Below, piece by piece: positions 10,001 through 19,925 of a DNA stretch of 64,000 nt. Below the pieces are notes generated by a model. The model did no database searches. It had not been told where the DNA came from and saw only the letters and a program-made list of their open reading frames with translations. How positions within the stretch are numbered: position 1 is the stretch's first letter; each line of letters begins with the position of its first letter. Source of the DNA: Mauremys mutica (taxonomy: Eukaryota > Chordata > Testudines > Geoemydidae); contig NC_059084.1 in the NCBI RefSeq assembly GCF_020497125.1, positions 11,745,501-11,809,500 on the forward strand, read 5' to 3'. The position numbers and the translations under genes are program-made.

Positions 10001-10924
10001 CCTGAAGACTGACACTTAGGTCATACTTGCCAAATTTGGGCAGGTGGCCGGTTCTGAAAATTCTGCACTACGGGCCCGATCCAAAGCCTCTTTAGGTCAA
10101 TGGGAATCTTTCCATTGGCTTCGGATCAGATTCTAGAAGCGTCACTGTCACTGGGTCCTCCCCCCCCGCACCCTTTGGGCCAGATACTGACATCCTTCCT
10201 AATGCTGGGGTAGATTGGTACTTTGCACAGGGGGAGCCCTAATTTACATCACTGGCATAATATCCCTTAGTGATCTTACACCAGTAGCGAATAAGGTGTA
10301 ACAGGACTCTTTGCTACCCATGACATGTCCCCTCCAGGGAGCCAGCGAAGGGGTGGGAGTGGCTGTGATTTCCACCATGCAGTGCATAGTGGCCTTAGTG
10401 GACTGGAGAATTCAACCCCAAGGGTTGATTTTATTTATTAGGGTACTTCCCCCATCATGCTAAACTGTAATTAATTTGCAAGAACCTTGATTCCTCTTTC
10501 GCTGTACTTTTTCACATCAGTATTTCTTATTTTTGTATCTTAATCGTTTATCATGCGTGTTCTTTAAATTGTAAATGAAATATACAGAGATAGAGGCAAA
10601 GGGTAGCTACCCGTGTCAGTAACCACGATGTATTAATTTAAACTTAAGGATTGTTGCACAATTCAGTTGCATTTATAGCATGCACAGCTCTGCTCTGCTC
10701 CAGTCACTTAAGTGCTCTCTCATTTGTCCTCTTGCTTAATAATTCCACTAGATTCCAGCTTGATATCGGAGCAAAGCGAACGGACATTCTGTGATGATAG
10801 CAGCCTGGATCAGTCAAGTGACATTTCCATCCTTTGTGAAAAGTTGCAAGATGTAATCATTGGGAACAACAACTCTATGAATGTAGAAGAAACTGCAGAT
10901 ACTGAGAGTGGTGAAGGAGATTAA
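3364..10924 (+). CDS. ZBP1: ZBP1, Z-nucleic-acid sensor with two Z-alpha and four RHIM-like motifs (spliced, exons 2-8)
   Basis: Seven exons join in one open frame: 3364-3591, 5443-5550, 6200-6379, 7921-8094, 8571-8798, 9681-9902 and 10752-10924. All boundaries are AG/GT and all junctions are phase 1, which supports one gene. The product has two winged-helix Z-alpha domains, each with the Asn...Tyr...Trp nucleic-acid contact set, then four RHIM-like segments ending in x-x-(I)-G-N-x-N. Family knowledge: ZBP1 binds Z-DNA/Z-RNA in cytosol and nucleus and recruits RIPK3/RIPK1 through RHIM amyloids to trigger necroptosis and inflammatory signalling. Predicted length is about 440 residues with the candidate first exon, close to mammalian ZBP1 (about 430). 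Z-alpha 2 and the segment leading into the first RHIM resemble mammalian ZBP1 most; ADAR1 and PKZ are excluded because no deaminase or kinase follows. The first exon is not certain. Confidence 0.93.
4009..4374 (+). repeat. CR1 LINE 3' end, split by a Penelope-like insertion
   Basis: The text 'gagcgacaggggatagatcacttgac' at 4024-4050 and 'tgattacctgttctgttc...ggtctgacccagtagggccattctttt' at 4261-4374 together form a typical reptile CR1 3' end. The segment between is an independent inverted repeat (4059-4254). It sits in ZBP1 intron 2. Confidence 0.75.
4059..4254. mobile_element. Penelope-like 3' end in inverted-repeat form
   Basis: The left arm reads gagtcctgtggcacctta...cccacttcgtc and the right arm is its reverse complement, ending in aacacggctacccctctgata. 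The same sequence forms the 3' end of the Penelope-like copy at 48.3 kb. An imperfect 15-base duplication flanks it (acttgacaatttcct at 4044-4058 and acttgatgattacct at 4255-4269, 12 of 15 matching), showing insertion into the CR1 copy. Confidence 0.6.
4800..5134. mobile_element. hAT-type MITE, 335 bp, in ZBP1 intron 2
   Basis: Terminal inverted repeats CAGGGCCGCCCA and TGGGCGGCCCTG, flanked by a perfect 8-bp target duplication GGGATAGT (4792-4799 and 5135-5142). The interior is very GC-rich, which opens several long spurious reading frames. No transposase is encoded, so it is non-autonomous. Confidence 0.85.
5443..5550 (+). CDS. ZBP1: ZBP1 exon 3, linker between the Z-alpha domains
   Basis: Acceptor ccaaattacag/TGCCTG and donor AACC/gtaaga; 108 bases, phase 1 to phase 1, open throughout. 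It encodes about 36 residues rich in Asp, Val, Pro and Thr with no recognisable fold, as expected for the flexible linker joining the two Z-alpha domains. It is too short and unconserved to identify alone; the call rests on its position, splice signals and exact frame match with both neighbours. Confidence 0.8.
6200..6379 (+). CDS. ZBP1: ZBP1 exon 4, Z-alpha domain 2
   Basis: Acceptor ctttgtttcccag/AGGAAAAG and donor GCAG/gtattg; 180 bases, phase 1 to phase 1. It encodes a second winged helix: EKIYQFLLENGSRSALAIAK, then the recognition helix TRKEVNADLYALQKKH, then a wing DEDTKLWSVYG. The Asn (VNADLY), Tyr and Trp contact residues are all present. The pattern 'K-x-V-N-x-D-L-Y' followed by 'D-E-x-x-K-x-W' is close to the second Z-alpha of mammalian ZBP1, which dominates Z-RNA sensing in that protein. 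This is the strongest single piece of evidence for the ZBP1 assignment. Confidence 0.93.
6600..6810 (+). repeat. MIR-like ancient SINE
   Basis: The order 'ctgggagacttgggtcttgattcagccagacactgccc', 'catttccccatctgtaaaacggggagagcac' and a downstream tail fits a MIR core (from memory of the consensus). It is decayed and lies in ZBP1 intron 4. Confidence 0.5.
7040..7087. repeat. (CA)n microsatellite, about 24 units
   Basis: An uninterrupted AC/CA dinucleotide tract in ZBP1 intron 4, between the exons for Z-alpha 2 and RHIM 1. Alternating purine-pyrimidine CA/TG tracts are among the classic sequences able to adopt Z-DNA. Confidence 0.95.
7242..7543. mobile_element. Palindromic Harbinger-like (Chompy-like) MITE in ZBP1 intron 4
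   Basis: It starts with gggcctggtctacactg and ends with the approximate inverse agtatggacgtaccctta. The interior has nested palindromes: ggtacgcaagttcagctacg against cgtagctgaactcgaagtacc, and gcattcggagtttgatatatcg against cgatatatcgaactccg. It is CpG-rich, suggesting limited methylation decay and a fairly young copy. No coding capacity. Family assignment is by resemblance to the common reptile 'tatgtctacact' MITEs. Confidence 0.65.
7555..7805. repeat. Degraded Harbinger-like MITE fragment
   Basis: It begins with gaagtatgtctatactgcac and ends near ggctgtgcagac, with an interior (gactcaggtttgagcccaagcccc) like the start of the relic at 41.98 kb. It probably belongs to the same Harbinger-like family; boundaries are approximate. 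Confidence 0.4.
7921..8094 (+). CDS. ZBP1: ZBP1 exon 5, RHIM-like motif 1
   Basis: Acceptor ttttgttcttttccag/GTTACC and donor GATG/gtaatc; 174 bases, phase 1 to phase 1. It encodes a segment with IIQNNPTNIIYQGG, then ISIADS, then the RHIM core ATQIGNYNSLNLV. The tetrad is T-Q-I-G against the consensus (I/V)-Q-(I/V/L/C)-G, followed by the usual N-x-N-x-hydrophobic tail. The stretch leading into the core matches the region before RHIM1 in mammalian ZBP1. Of the four motifs this is the only one that keeps the Gln of the tetrad, so it is the best candidate for RIPK3 engagement. Confidence 0.9.
8571..8798 (+). CDS. ZBP1: ZBP1 exon 6, RHIM-like motif 2
   Basis: Acceptor ccctttacacttatgctttag/ATTCTAG and donor AAGA/gtaggt; 228 bases, phase 1 to phase 1. 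After a low-complexity Ala/Glu-rich part it encodes TQSTLKNTVIGNDNQMNII, with tetrad T-V-I-G and tail N-D-N-Q-M. The placement corresponds to the second RHIM of mammalian ZBP1. A competing donor at 8803 (AG/gtacag) would leave phase 2 and break the frame with exon 7, so the 8799 donor was chosen. Confidence 0.87.
9275..9450 (+). repeat. MIR-like ancient SINE
   Basis: 'gactgcaagtcaggagagctgggtattcttgactatgccattgacttgc' followed by 'aactgcttaacatcatctggaaaatgaag' follows the MIR core layout. Decayed, in ZBP1 intron 6. Confidence 0.45.
9681..9902 (+). CDS. ZBP1: ZBP1 exon 7, RHIM-like motif 3
   Basis: Acceptor is a long T tract then aaactctag/ATCAATTT; donor TCAG/gtgaag; 222 bases, phase 1 to phase 1. 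It encodes a Ser/Pro-containing linker, then SIDKSELENVMIGNNNQMSV with tetrad V-M-I-G and tail N-N-N-Q-M, then an acidic stretch (DEETNEEDDAS). The motif corresponds in position to the third RHIM-like region of mammalian ZBP1. Confidence 0.88.
10071..10132. repeat. Short palindromic repeat 'gggcccgatccaaagcc'
   Basis: Left half gggcccgatccaaagcctc and right half ggcttcggatcagattct are imperfect inverse copies around cattgg/ccaatg-like centres. The same unit recurs at 54738-54814. It lies in ZBP1 intron 7. Confidence 0.5.
10752..10924 (+). CDS. ZBP1: ZBP1 exon 8, RHIM-like motif 4 and C-terminus
   Basis: Acceptor cttaataattccactag/ATTCCAGC; the frame entering from exon 7 continues to TAA at 10922-10924. 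It encodes a Ser/Asp-rich linker, then CEKLQDVIIGNNNSMNVEE with tetrad V-I-I-G and tail N-N-N-S-M, and ends 13 residues later in an acidic tail. This is a fourth RHIM-like repeat at the extreme C-terminus. From memory, human ZBP1 has only a degenerate similar segment here (unverified). Confidence 0.88.
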
Positions 10925-11095
10925 GACATTTAATAGATATGTGGGGAAAGCGAAGATCTTGCTTATGAGGCCCGTGCAGAAATTCACAAACGTGAAGGTA
11001 GAGGTAAAGAAACTTGCTAATTCTAATTATTTTTGCCAGGGAGAAGGAAGATATTTTCTGTGATTTACAGACAATAAATGGAACCGGACACACTG
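10925..11095 (+). terminator. ZBP1 3' UTR with polyadenylation signal
   Basis: A canonical AATAAA lies at 11073-11078, about 150 bases after the ZBP1 stop, followed by a T/G-containing stretch (cactgttctctg) about 20 bases on. This fits a short 3' UTR ending near 11095. The exact cleavage site is inferred. Confidence 0.6.
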
Positions 11096-14000
11096 TTCTC
11101 TGCCTACTCAAAATGTTGAAAAGCAAACAGGATCCCTATATCTTTCCTTAGGGAGTTCTTCTGCAAGAGAAAGAAAAGTACCAGGGAGTGAATCAATTTT
11201 ATGCTCACTGTGAACTTTCAGAGCCCTTGCACCATCATAAACCTCGAATCCACCCAGGACTTGGAAATCTTGTGCTCTGGCAAGTGATGAATTTCAAATG
11301 GCAGCTGCTGTAAAACTCTCAACTAGTTTGCACTATCATTCTGCTGGTAGGCTCCAAGGCAAGCTGCTAACTGGAGGTGACAGCCCAGCATGAGCTATGA
11401 CTCAATTTGGTGGAGAGAGCTTGCAAATTCTGCCGTTTTTGGAGAAGGAGATGAGCTAATGGGTGGAGGGCGGGGGTGAGAAGGAAGAATGCAATGCGTA
11501 TTGTTCTTGTCACTTTAAGATTCTGAACCTCTTCTGGGACCCAGCCCAAAGTGGGAACCAAGGTTGTGGAGCCAAAGCTGAGCCACCCTACAGAGACTTC
11601 TTCATCCTAGTAGAGAATTGTGCTTGGGACAGTGGATACTGGGATGTCCTACCTCAGAGCTGGGAAAGGGGAGGCCGGTTCAAACCAGCTACACAGACAC
11701 ATTTAGGGGGTCCTGTGTGTACTGCGAGAACAGCTGAGCTAGCCTGGTTACCAAAAGCTAACAGGTGTCTGTTACTAACAGAGTTCAGTGTTTCCACCTC
11801 TCATTAAGTTGTCATGAGTCTCGCAATGTTCACTGACTTTCTTAAAGCTCCAGCTCCTACAACTCAGAACCTCTCTGCTTGTTCTTAAAAGAAAAAAAGG
11901 CTGAAAATGTGAACAAAGCACGATCTCCAGGCTCGGAAACCAAAAAGTCAAATGAAAAGAACCCCAAAATGAGTAAATTTTAAAAATCTCATGATTTTTT
12001 TAAACTGCTCTCATGATTTTGGGGCCTGATTCATAATATCTGAATGCTTGGGGTTGCCAGTACAGCCCATATTAATCACATGGTGCTTGGACACGACCAT
12101 GCCAGTAACTGGTTACAAACTCTTCTAACATCGTAGTATGGACAGGGTATTGTACAGCTGGGCTCCAGATGCAAGGAATCGTTGGAGGAGAATGAGGGAC
12201 TCTGGAATTTGCTTTCCTTTCAGCTCAATGGTTCCACACTGTGTTGACTTCCCAGGTACTTTCCAAGGCCTGCGTCTTCATACAAGTCTTTCCTAGAGGA
12301 ATTATTTTAGTTTTTTTCTCTCTCTCAACATTATGCTAATTTAGATAATTATTGTCAATGTTTTTGTCAATGTTTTGATTGTTTATGTGACAAGAAAGCA
12401 AGTGATGGGCACATTGTATAAATATGACAAATTAAATTAATGCTGCAGCTGGGTTTTTAAAAGGGCTGAATGATTTTATTTGTAGTCACAGAGACAAATT
12501 GAAGGTAAATGGGTTCCCTGCTGCAGACTGTAAGCTGATCACCCTCTGGGTCAGGAAGGTATTGACCCCTCTACAGCACAGTAGTCTTTGATAGCTACAC
12601 TATGGGCTGACATACCTGCTCAGCTCTGAAGCTCAAAGACCAGAAACCAAAAACAAGGTTCACGCAAATCCCTACAAACCAGCACACAAGGTGAGCTAAA
12701 GTAGCTGGTTTGAATCCTGGAAAGGGGATCGCTTCTATTTACAAATATGCGGCCCAAGTCTCCATTCTGTCTGAGCTCCTCAGAAGCTGAGGGAGAAAGT
12801 GGAGAGGGAGATAAATGGGTTTCCTTCCCCTGTATTCTGGACCCAGCCCCAATGTATGGTACCCCTGGGGCCATTCCAGCAGTGGTATTCTGCTTCTCTT
12901 GGCCATGTCTCCAACACACCCTCTCCACCAGGCGCTGTGAAAGGAGACGGTGTAATTCCCCTATGCCAAAACCGCCAGCCTTATAGCCCCTTTGTGCTGC
13001 CAGAGTGGCATGAAGGGGCCCGATGGAGCAGTGAGCCAGTGGGATTTCTCGACCACTTTTTCATGTCACTGCTGCATTTCCTCTTGAGTCAGACATTGAT
13101 CCATCGGCACCTTGTTTTTTCAAGGCAAGGTAGGACTAGCTAGTGAAAAAATTATGACCCCAGAGTTAATTTACCTCCATAACTAAGTAGTAAACGAAAT
13201 CAAAACCACTTCAGTAGAGCATAAAAATTTTAAGGAATTAGTAAAAATATTGATAGGTACTCCCTGCAAATCAGTGGCATCACAGTGTTGAATATATCCT
13301 TTTAACTCCATGTCTGTAAAGACCCAGATGTATAGCACTCCACCTAATAATGACTATTTCAAGTTGCTTAACTCAGGGGTGAATAGAACCAGGGACATCA
13401 ATTTGCATGTGCAATTGTAATATCTATCCAGCCAAAGTGACTCAAGATGGCATCAGAACTACCTCTGAGTTCCTTTCAAAACATAGCAACAAACTCAAGA
13501 GGATTGGTGTCAGGATTTGTGCTTGCAAAGCCAAGAGCATACTGTATTTGTAGTCGGTGGATGGCAAGCACCTGACAGATCCCACCCCCACCCCCAGTCA
13601 AAGCAGCTGAGATGCATGTCAAGCTTACTTTGACTGCAATGTGATTGTTTTGTTTTCCTGTGTGGGGGTAGCTCTAAAATTAGGGCCACTGGAAAAAAAC
13701 AGACCAGAAAAGAAAAGAGAGAAAGCTCTGTGATCATAGTTAAATAGCAAATCAATGCTGAATGTCAGAAGTGACCTAAGTGTAGGCATATGCCTCGCTA
13801 TACCAAAGTCAGATCATTGTCCCGTGATGTCTGGTATTCCACGTTAGCAGTGGTTGTAGAGATTAGTGACCCAGGACACCATGGTCAGGGTTATCTCCTG
13901 TTTACACAGACCCTTAGCTCCTCACTCTATGCCCCCCAATGGCCACCCTGAATAGTAGCTCTACAAGTTTATACCTAACTCCACAGTGGTCAATTCCAAT

Positions 14001-16700
14001 AATTAAAGGCTTAAATTATTCATTCTATGGCTTTAAGGAATTGCCATATGAGTAAAGGGCAGGAGATCCTTCAGAAAACCCAATAATTGACTATTTAAGT
14101 CAATGAGAATTTTTTTGCCATCAACTTCCATGGGACAAATATCAAGCTTAATATGGGCCTGAGTTTGAAACCTTTAGTGATGCCATGTGGCACTGATTCA
14201 ATGGGAGATTAGTCATGTAAATAAGTCCTATCTGATATGAGTAATGGAGGCAGATTCTGGCCCTAAGTCATTACATGAAACTATCTTAGGCTCAGGAGAA
14301 ACTGCATGACTCAGTTCTAGCTTTAAAAAATAAATCTCAAGCCACAAAGTATCATTTGGCTTTTGTCAAAGTTGATCCAAAAGGGCTGTGCTAAATAATA
14401 AAAAAGATCAAGCTTTTCATGTTAAGCTGCATCTTCAAGCATAAAATCCAGCCTTGATGATGAAGCTGAGCCCAGCCTATTTCGCCCAGGCAAAAATACT
14501 CAACAAGAACCTTATGTTACTTTTCATTTAGAGAAAATGTCTATACATGTTAAAAAAAAAAAGAAAGAAAAATCCTTGACAGATAAGTAATTAGGAAACA
14601 TCTGGCCAAATTGAAGGCAAAAGAAGTCATTTCAGGCAAAGGTGGTTCATTGAAAGCTTTTCATCGTGACTCCAACTTAGCAGTTAACAAAAAAATAACA
14701 CTTGCTGATGAAGTGTTTAAAATGGCAGATGGCAAAAATTATATACATATCTAGCTCAAGAAGCTAAATAGATTAAGGGAAAAAATATTGGATAGTCTAA
14801 ATGTGGAGATGTGTGCCCAGAGGCGGGGCAAGTATTTTGAAACTGTCATGATATTTTTGATAGACTTCCCAGAAGCAGTGTGGTTCCAGGAATGACAGGT
14901 TATTGGAAAGGCTGATTACTGGACACTGCAGTGTTTGACTTGGAAGTACAGGGTACCTGTTTCCAGTGATGGTAGTTCCTGGAATGGCAACACAGCAGGA
15001 ACGCTCCATATGCTATATTCTCCACTTCCCTGCACCCCTATCATTTACACTGTACAAATTGGGTATAAAATGCCACCAATTCTGAATGGCAACATACCTG
15101 CTTTACAGGGGTGATGATACTCCGTGTTTGGCAGTGGAGAATCTGACTTACGTTCTCTGTACTGTACTGTAATTTATTGCTGCACTAGTTTATCCCAGCT
15201 TACACACTGTTTTATGAGCTCACGACTGGGACCAATATATTATTCAGTAAGGAAGTGTGAACTCTGCAAAAAAAACCTCTGGAAAGCAAAGACAGGAAGC
15301 ATACACTATGTCCCCACCCCCAAATTAATCGCTACTGTTTTGATTAAAACACATTATCATATAAATATTTGATTTAAAATGTGATTAAATCTTTCTTGCT
15401 TATGAACTGTGACACCTTTAAAGCCTAACCATTTATGGCTTAGCGCTACATAATTATTTTGCTCATTAGCGATGTTTAATAGTTCGATCTCTTAATATGC
15501 TTTGCCATTTGGAACCTGCCGTCGGTGCCAAGTTCAAATCAATGCTGTTACTTATTTGTGCCATTGCAGATAATTAAACAAAAATTAAAAGCAATTTAAC
15601 CTTGCAGATATTCACAGTGTGGTATTAATCTGGCTTGGGATAGATTGATATTCAAAGACTGGGAGTGGCTCAATTAGCCCAATGCTGTGGGCCTAATTCT
15701 GCCTTTCTTTATACAGGGACAAATCCCATTGAAGTCATTGGGAGTTGAAGTAGGACAGGGTAGGGCCCTGTGTTCCCAGGCCGGTAGGTGGCTGCATGGA
15801 ATAGATAAGGGCAATCTGGAATTTGCACGGGCAATTACAGCTCTGTAAAATAAGTCTTGGAGCAGCCACAGAGCTTGATTCTGCACTGTCTTGTAATTTG
15901 TGCATCACACCTGTGCGGAGATAAAATGCTACCCTGTGAGAATGGGATTCTTTCACTCTTCCTTTCACTGGTATACGTGAATGCACCAGGGTGTTAGAGG
16001 CTAGGAATCTTACAAGAGCCTCCGGTCACTTTTGTTTTTGTTCCTGGTTGAGAATACCCTGAGAAGAACCTTTTCTCATGCTATTGCTGAACTTCCCACC
16101 TTGCCTGCAAGTTACCGGAAGCTTAAAGGCAGCAGCAAATGTAAAGAAGGTACCACAAAAATCATAATTCAGAAGCTTTACTAAAAGGTTGGGATCATTT
16201 GAAGAACAGGTGAAGTTTGGGGAGAAGAGAGTTTTCTTCTTTCCCCCCCACTGGTTCTGCCACCATCAAGGCCTCCCAAAGCACATTTCTATGGACACCT
16301 TGAAAGACTACAAAAGGAGGGTGGTGCTTATCATAATACCACTTGAGTTTAAGGCCCAGAAAGTTGCACCAGAAAGAGACACATTTGGGTCCAATTCTGC
16401 TCAGTTATGCACATGAACCCAGTGGGATTGCACATGTCAGCTAAGAGCGCAGTTTGGCCCTTGGCTTACAAGATCCAGGGAACTATCTTACCTTTCAGAG
16501 GACTTGCTCCTGCAAGGCTTAGCTTCCACTCGAGAGGAGGGATGGTCTTGTGGCTAAGCTGGGGGACTGGAACTCAGAAATGGGCTGTCTGAAAGACAAC
16601 AATTCCATTTCATGAAATATGCTGAGTTTTTGAAATTAGTTTTCATTCTGAGATGGAAGGAAAATGAGACCTTTCAACATTGTTCACGAAAAAATAACAC
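11096..16700. other. Intergenic, no gene recognised
   Basis: All open frames are short and unconvincing. A duplicated 'aaaatctcatgatttttt...ctctcatgattttgggg' unit at about 11980-12030 is a repeat fragment, and 'ctctgggtcaggaaggtattgacccc' near 12543-12570 looks like a CR1 scrap. An AT-rich block at about 15370-15650 with repeated taatta/attaa words could be a conserved noncoding element. Confidence 0.5.
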
Positions 16701-16714
16701 CCAATGCCAGGCTA

Positions 16715-17150
16715 GTCAATAGCCCGGTGGTTAGGGCACTTACCAGGGATGTGGGAAACCCAGGTTCCAGTCCCTGCTCCTGATCAATCAAAGTGGAAAT
16801 TTAATCCAGGGTCTCCCACATCCCAGTGATGTGCCTTACCCCCTGCCCACCAGCCTATTGGCCATGGCCATAAGGGGGTTGGCAGAGAGTGTCTCTAAGA
16901 AACCTTCCTGATGAATCCAACCAGCTCCATCAGAAGATCTAGGTTCAATTCCAGTCTCTGCCACAGACTTCCTGTGTGATATCAGACTTCATCCCTTAAT
17001 CCTCCCTTCCAGTGCTGATGGGCATGATAATGCTCCCTTCCTCCCAACCTTCTTCTGTCTTGTCTATTTGCACTGTAAGGGCTTTGGGGCAGGGTCTATC
17101 TCTTGCTATGTGTTTGTTCCACGTCTAGCACAATGAGGTTTAGCTCTTGG
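16715..17150 (+). repeat. Two adjacent MIR-like/tRNA-derived SINE remnants
   Basis: 'agcccggtggttagggcacttaccagg...ggttccagtccctgctcc' at 16720-16780 resembles a tRNA-type SINE head. 'tctaggttcaattccagtctctgccacagacttcctgtgtgat' with a 'gggcagggtctatctctt...agcacaatgagg' tail at 16930-17145 resembles MIR. Both are old. Confidence 0.5.
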
Positions 17151-19625
17151 TTAAAGCCTCTATGTGCCGTTGTGATGCTGTTACTAATGAATGGGAACAA
17201 AGAGTCCTCAGTGGGCTCAGGTCTGCAATGACTGCAGAGCTTGAGACCAGGGCTGGAGGCGTTATTCTTTCAGTGCCTGCTCGTGCCAGCTTTAGCCCTA
17301 TTTCCTGATTTAAACCACACACAGAAACTTGCCTTACATGGTCCTGGATGCTATATTTAGCTTGCCAATTAATCCATCTGGATTAGAAATCACATAGCCC
17401 CTTAATTATAGGTGTATAAGCTCCAGACTGGCAGCTGTTTTGACATTCTCCGCTGGGAAATTTGCCCTAAACAGTCAATGCCCTGAGCTGATGCAGGATC
17501 ACGGTCTCATGACTGCCTATGCTCATGCCCATCTGTTGTGATGGCATCGTGCCTGCTCGCATCTTGCTTGGACCTATGCCCCGGGACACAGGTGCCTGGC
17601 AATAATAAGCTGAGATGGGCAGCCTGCAAGGATCCTCTTTTCCTGCAGGAAAACCTTTTCTCTCTTCCATGGGCCTTTCTCCTCCCCTGCTGACATCTGC
17701 TGAGAACAGGAGAGGAATGTGAAAAGCTTCCTGGGAGCGTCCCGCAGTGCACTGCTGAAGCCTGACTGTATGGCAGAGGCAGACCCGTGGGATTAGGTGG
17801 AGACAGTTCCAGGAAGCACAGTGCTCCACATGTACCAGGAAGCCGGCAGGCTGTTGGGATGGGAGTGAACCAAGCACAGCAGGGAGGGCACAGTCTGCCT
17901 CGCATCCAGCAATGGCTCTAACAGAGCTCAAAATATATGAGCTATCCATTGGCACTGCTCCCTCGAAGACAGATCTGTGCTGAGTTACACCAGCTGAGAA
18001 TCTGCTACATAGCGCGATCTTTTGCAGAAGCTAAAAAGGCCAAACTGCAACCGACAACCAGGCCTGGCCCTGCCTCTTCATAGGAGGCAAAAGAAAGGAG
18101 GGCATTTTAAACCTCTTCTTCTCCTCCCCTGCCTAAGAAATATCCCATCCAGCTGTGAGTAGCGTGAACGATGGGCAGAGCAGAGAAAATAGGTCATACA
18201 ACATGCCTAGACACGCTCGGCCTGGAGAGAATAGCAGTGCATCAGTGCAGCAGATATTTCAACCCCTGCTTGTTGATTGCTTTACTGAATACACCATCAC
18301 TTCCCTATAAGCTATTCTAGTCTCAGTAACTCTCTTTCCTTACTTGAATCATGCTGCACATCTCACTAGAGTGCATAATATGCTACACTCTTCTAACACT
18401 TACCCACATCTAATGAATGAAACCCCTACAATCTTTTTATGGTTTGTCATCAGCAAATCAGTGGCAGAACCCAGAACTGCTGAACCCCATTTCTGTATGT
18501 CAACCACTAGACATTGCACCCTCTGAATTTGACAGCCAGCGTTTAGATACAGCCTGCACATTAACTTTGAGTGCTGTGTCCCTGGTCTGTGGGAACTTGG
18601 AATTACAGTGTGTCAGCATTAAGGGCGGTCAAGATTTCCCCAGTGTCGAGAGAAAATTGAATGAAAAAATGCTGATTTTTTTTTAATTTTGTGTTTTGTT
18701 TTTGTGACTTTTGTAATCAAAACTTTTATTGACACCATAATTTAAAATTTTCATTTCTTGAACATGTAGTATGCAGCAAACAGAACATTCTGATAACAAT
18801 TTATATTACAATAATAATAAGCAGGAAAAATTTTGAAAAAGTAAATCCTGCAAAATGAAAACAACTTTGCAAATATTTACAATTAAAAAAAATGGCCCTG
18901 TTCTATTCAGTATCAGTGAAACTATCTAGCCACATAAAGATCTACTTAGGTGTTTATATTGTGCCCATTACCATAGTATCTGTCTGCTTTTGGATCCCAT
19001 CTGGCTCGACATCTATCTCAAAGTAATTAGTCACATTCAAAGTCCTGCCCCAGCATGCACTGATTCTTGTGCAGAACTCGGGATGTTTTTCAGGACAGTA
19101 TTAATTTCTCAGATGTTTGAAAGTCCATATCAGTAAGCTGGAATGGGTCTTTTAAAAGCAATACAGTGGCTTCTCCCAACTGCTTGCCTGGGAAACTTGG
19201 CAATGGACTCCGAGATGTGGCATATAGGGAACTCCCAAACAAAGTTGAGTTCTGGTCTGGAACAGCTACTTCTGTAGCTCCCTTGTGCCATAGATTCCAC
19301 ATGAGAGAAGTTCTCTCTCTCACCTCAACAAGACGTGAGCCAAACAGACATTTGCTTGCTGCTGCATTGCCGTTAATTATAACTCTTTCAGCTCCACAGC
19401 AGCTGAGGGAAAATGTGTGTGAATCTATGACACCTGACCAGTGAGTTAATTCAATTACCGGCACTTGATAAAAGAGTAATTCACTAAGTGACTCTTGCAT
19501 CTTCAATTGAGGAACCCTGCCAAAATCTGTGGCCTGGTCACATCTCCTGAGGGGTTCACTGCCATTTACAAGTGGTGTTTTGTTGTTGTTTTTCTCTTTC
19601 TTTTCTTTCAGCAACAGTGCTTTGA
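17151..19625. other. Intergenic, no gene recognised
   Basis: The overlapping minus-strand frames at 17.5-17.95 kb and the frame at 19.09-19.61 kb have no recognisable domain and no supporting splice pattern, so I do not call genes. The 18.66-18.9 kb part is strongly AT-rich. Confidence 0.4.
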
Positions 19626-19805
19626 ATGGGCCATCTCTGTAAAATGGGGATAAGACTATTTCCTCTCACACCCTTTTCTGTCTTGTCTGTTTAAACTGTA
19701 AACTCTTCCGGGCAGGGCCCTTACTTGTGTTTGTACAGCTCCTAGCACAACATTGCTCCAAACTCAGATGTGGTCTCTAAACACTGTTGGAACAGAAATA
19801 ATCAT
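19625..19805 (+). repeat. MIR-like SINE 3' part
   Basis: 'catctctgtaaaatggggataagac' followed by 'aaactcttccgggcagggccc...cagctcctagcacaac' is the usual order of the MIR-like tail seen elsewhere in the window. Confidence 0.5.
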
Positions 19806-19925
19806 TGTGTGAAGGGCTAGTGGTACCTCATAGGTATTGGCCCAAGAAGGTGGTAGTAAGGAGCGTCTCTAGGAAGGACCTGGTGTGGGCACTGCTGCAC
19901 CTTATTCTGTCTGTTCACCCAACTT

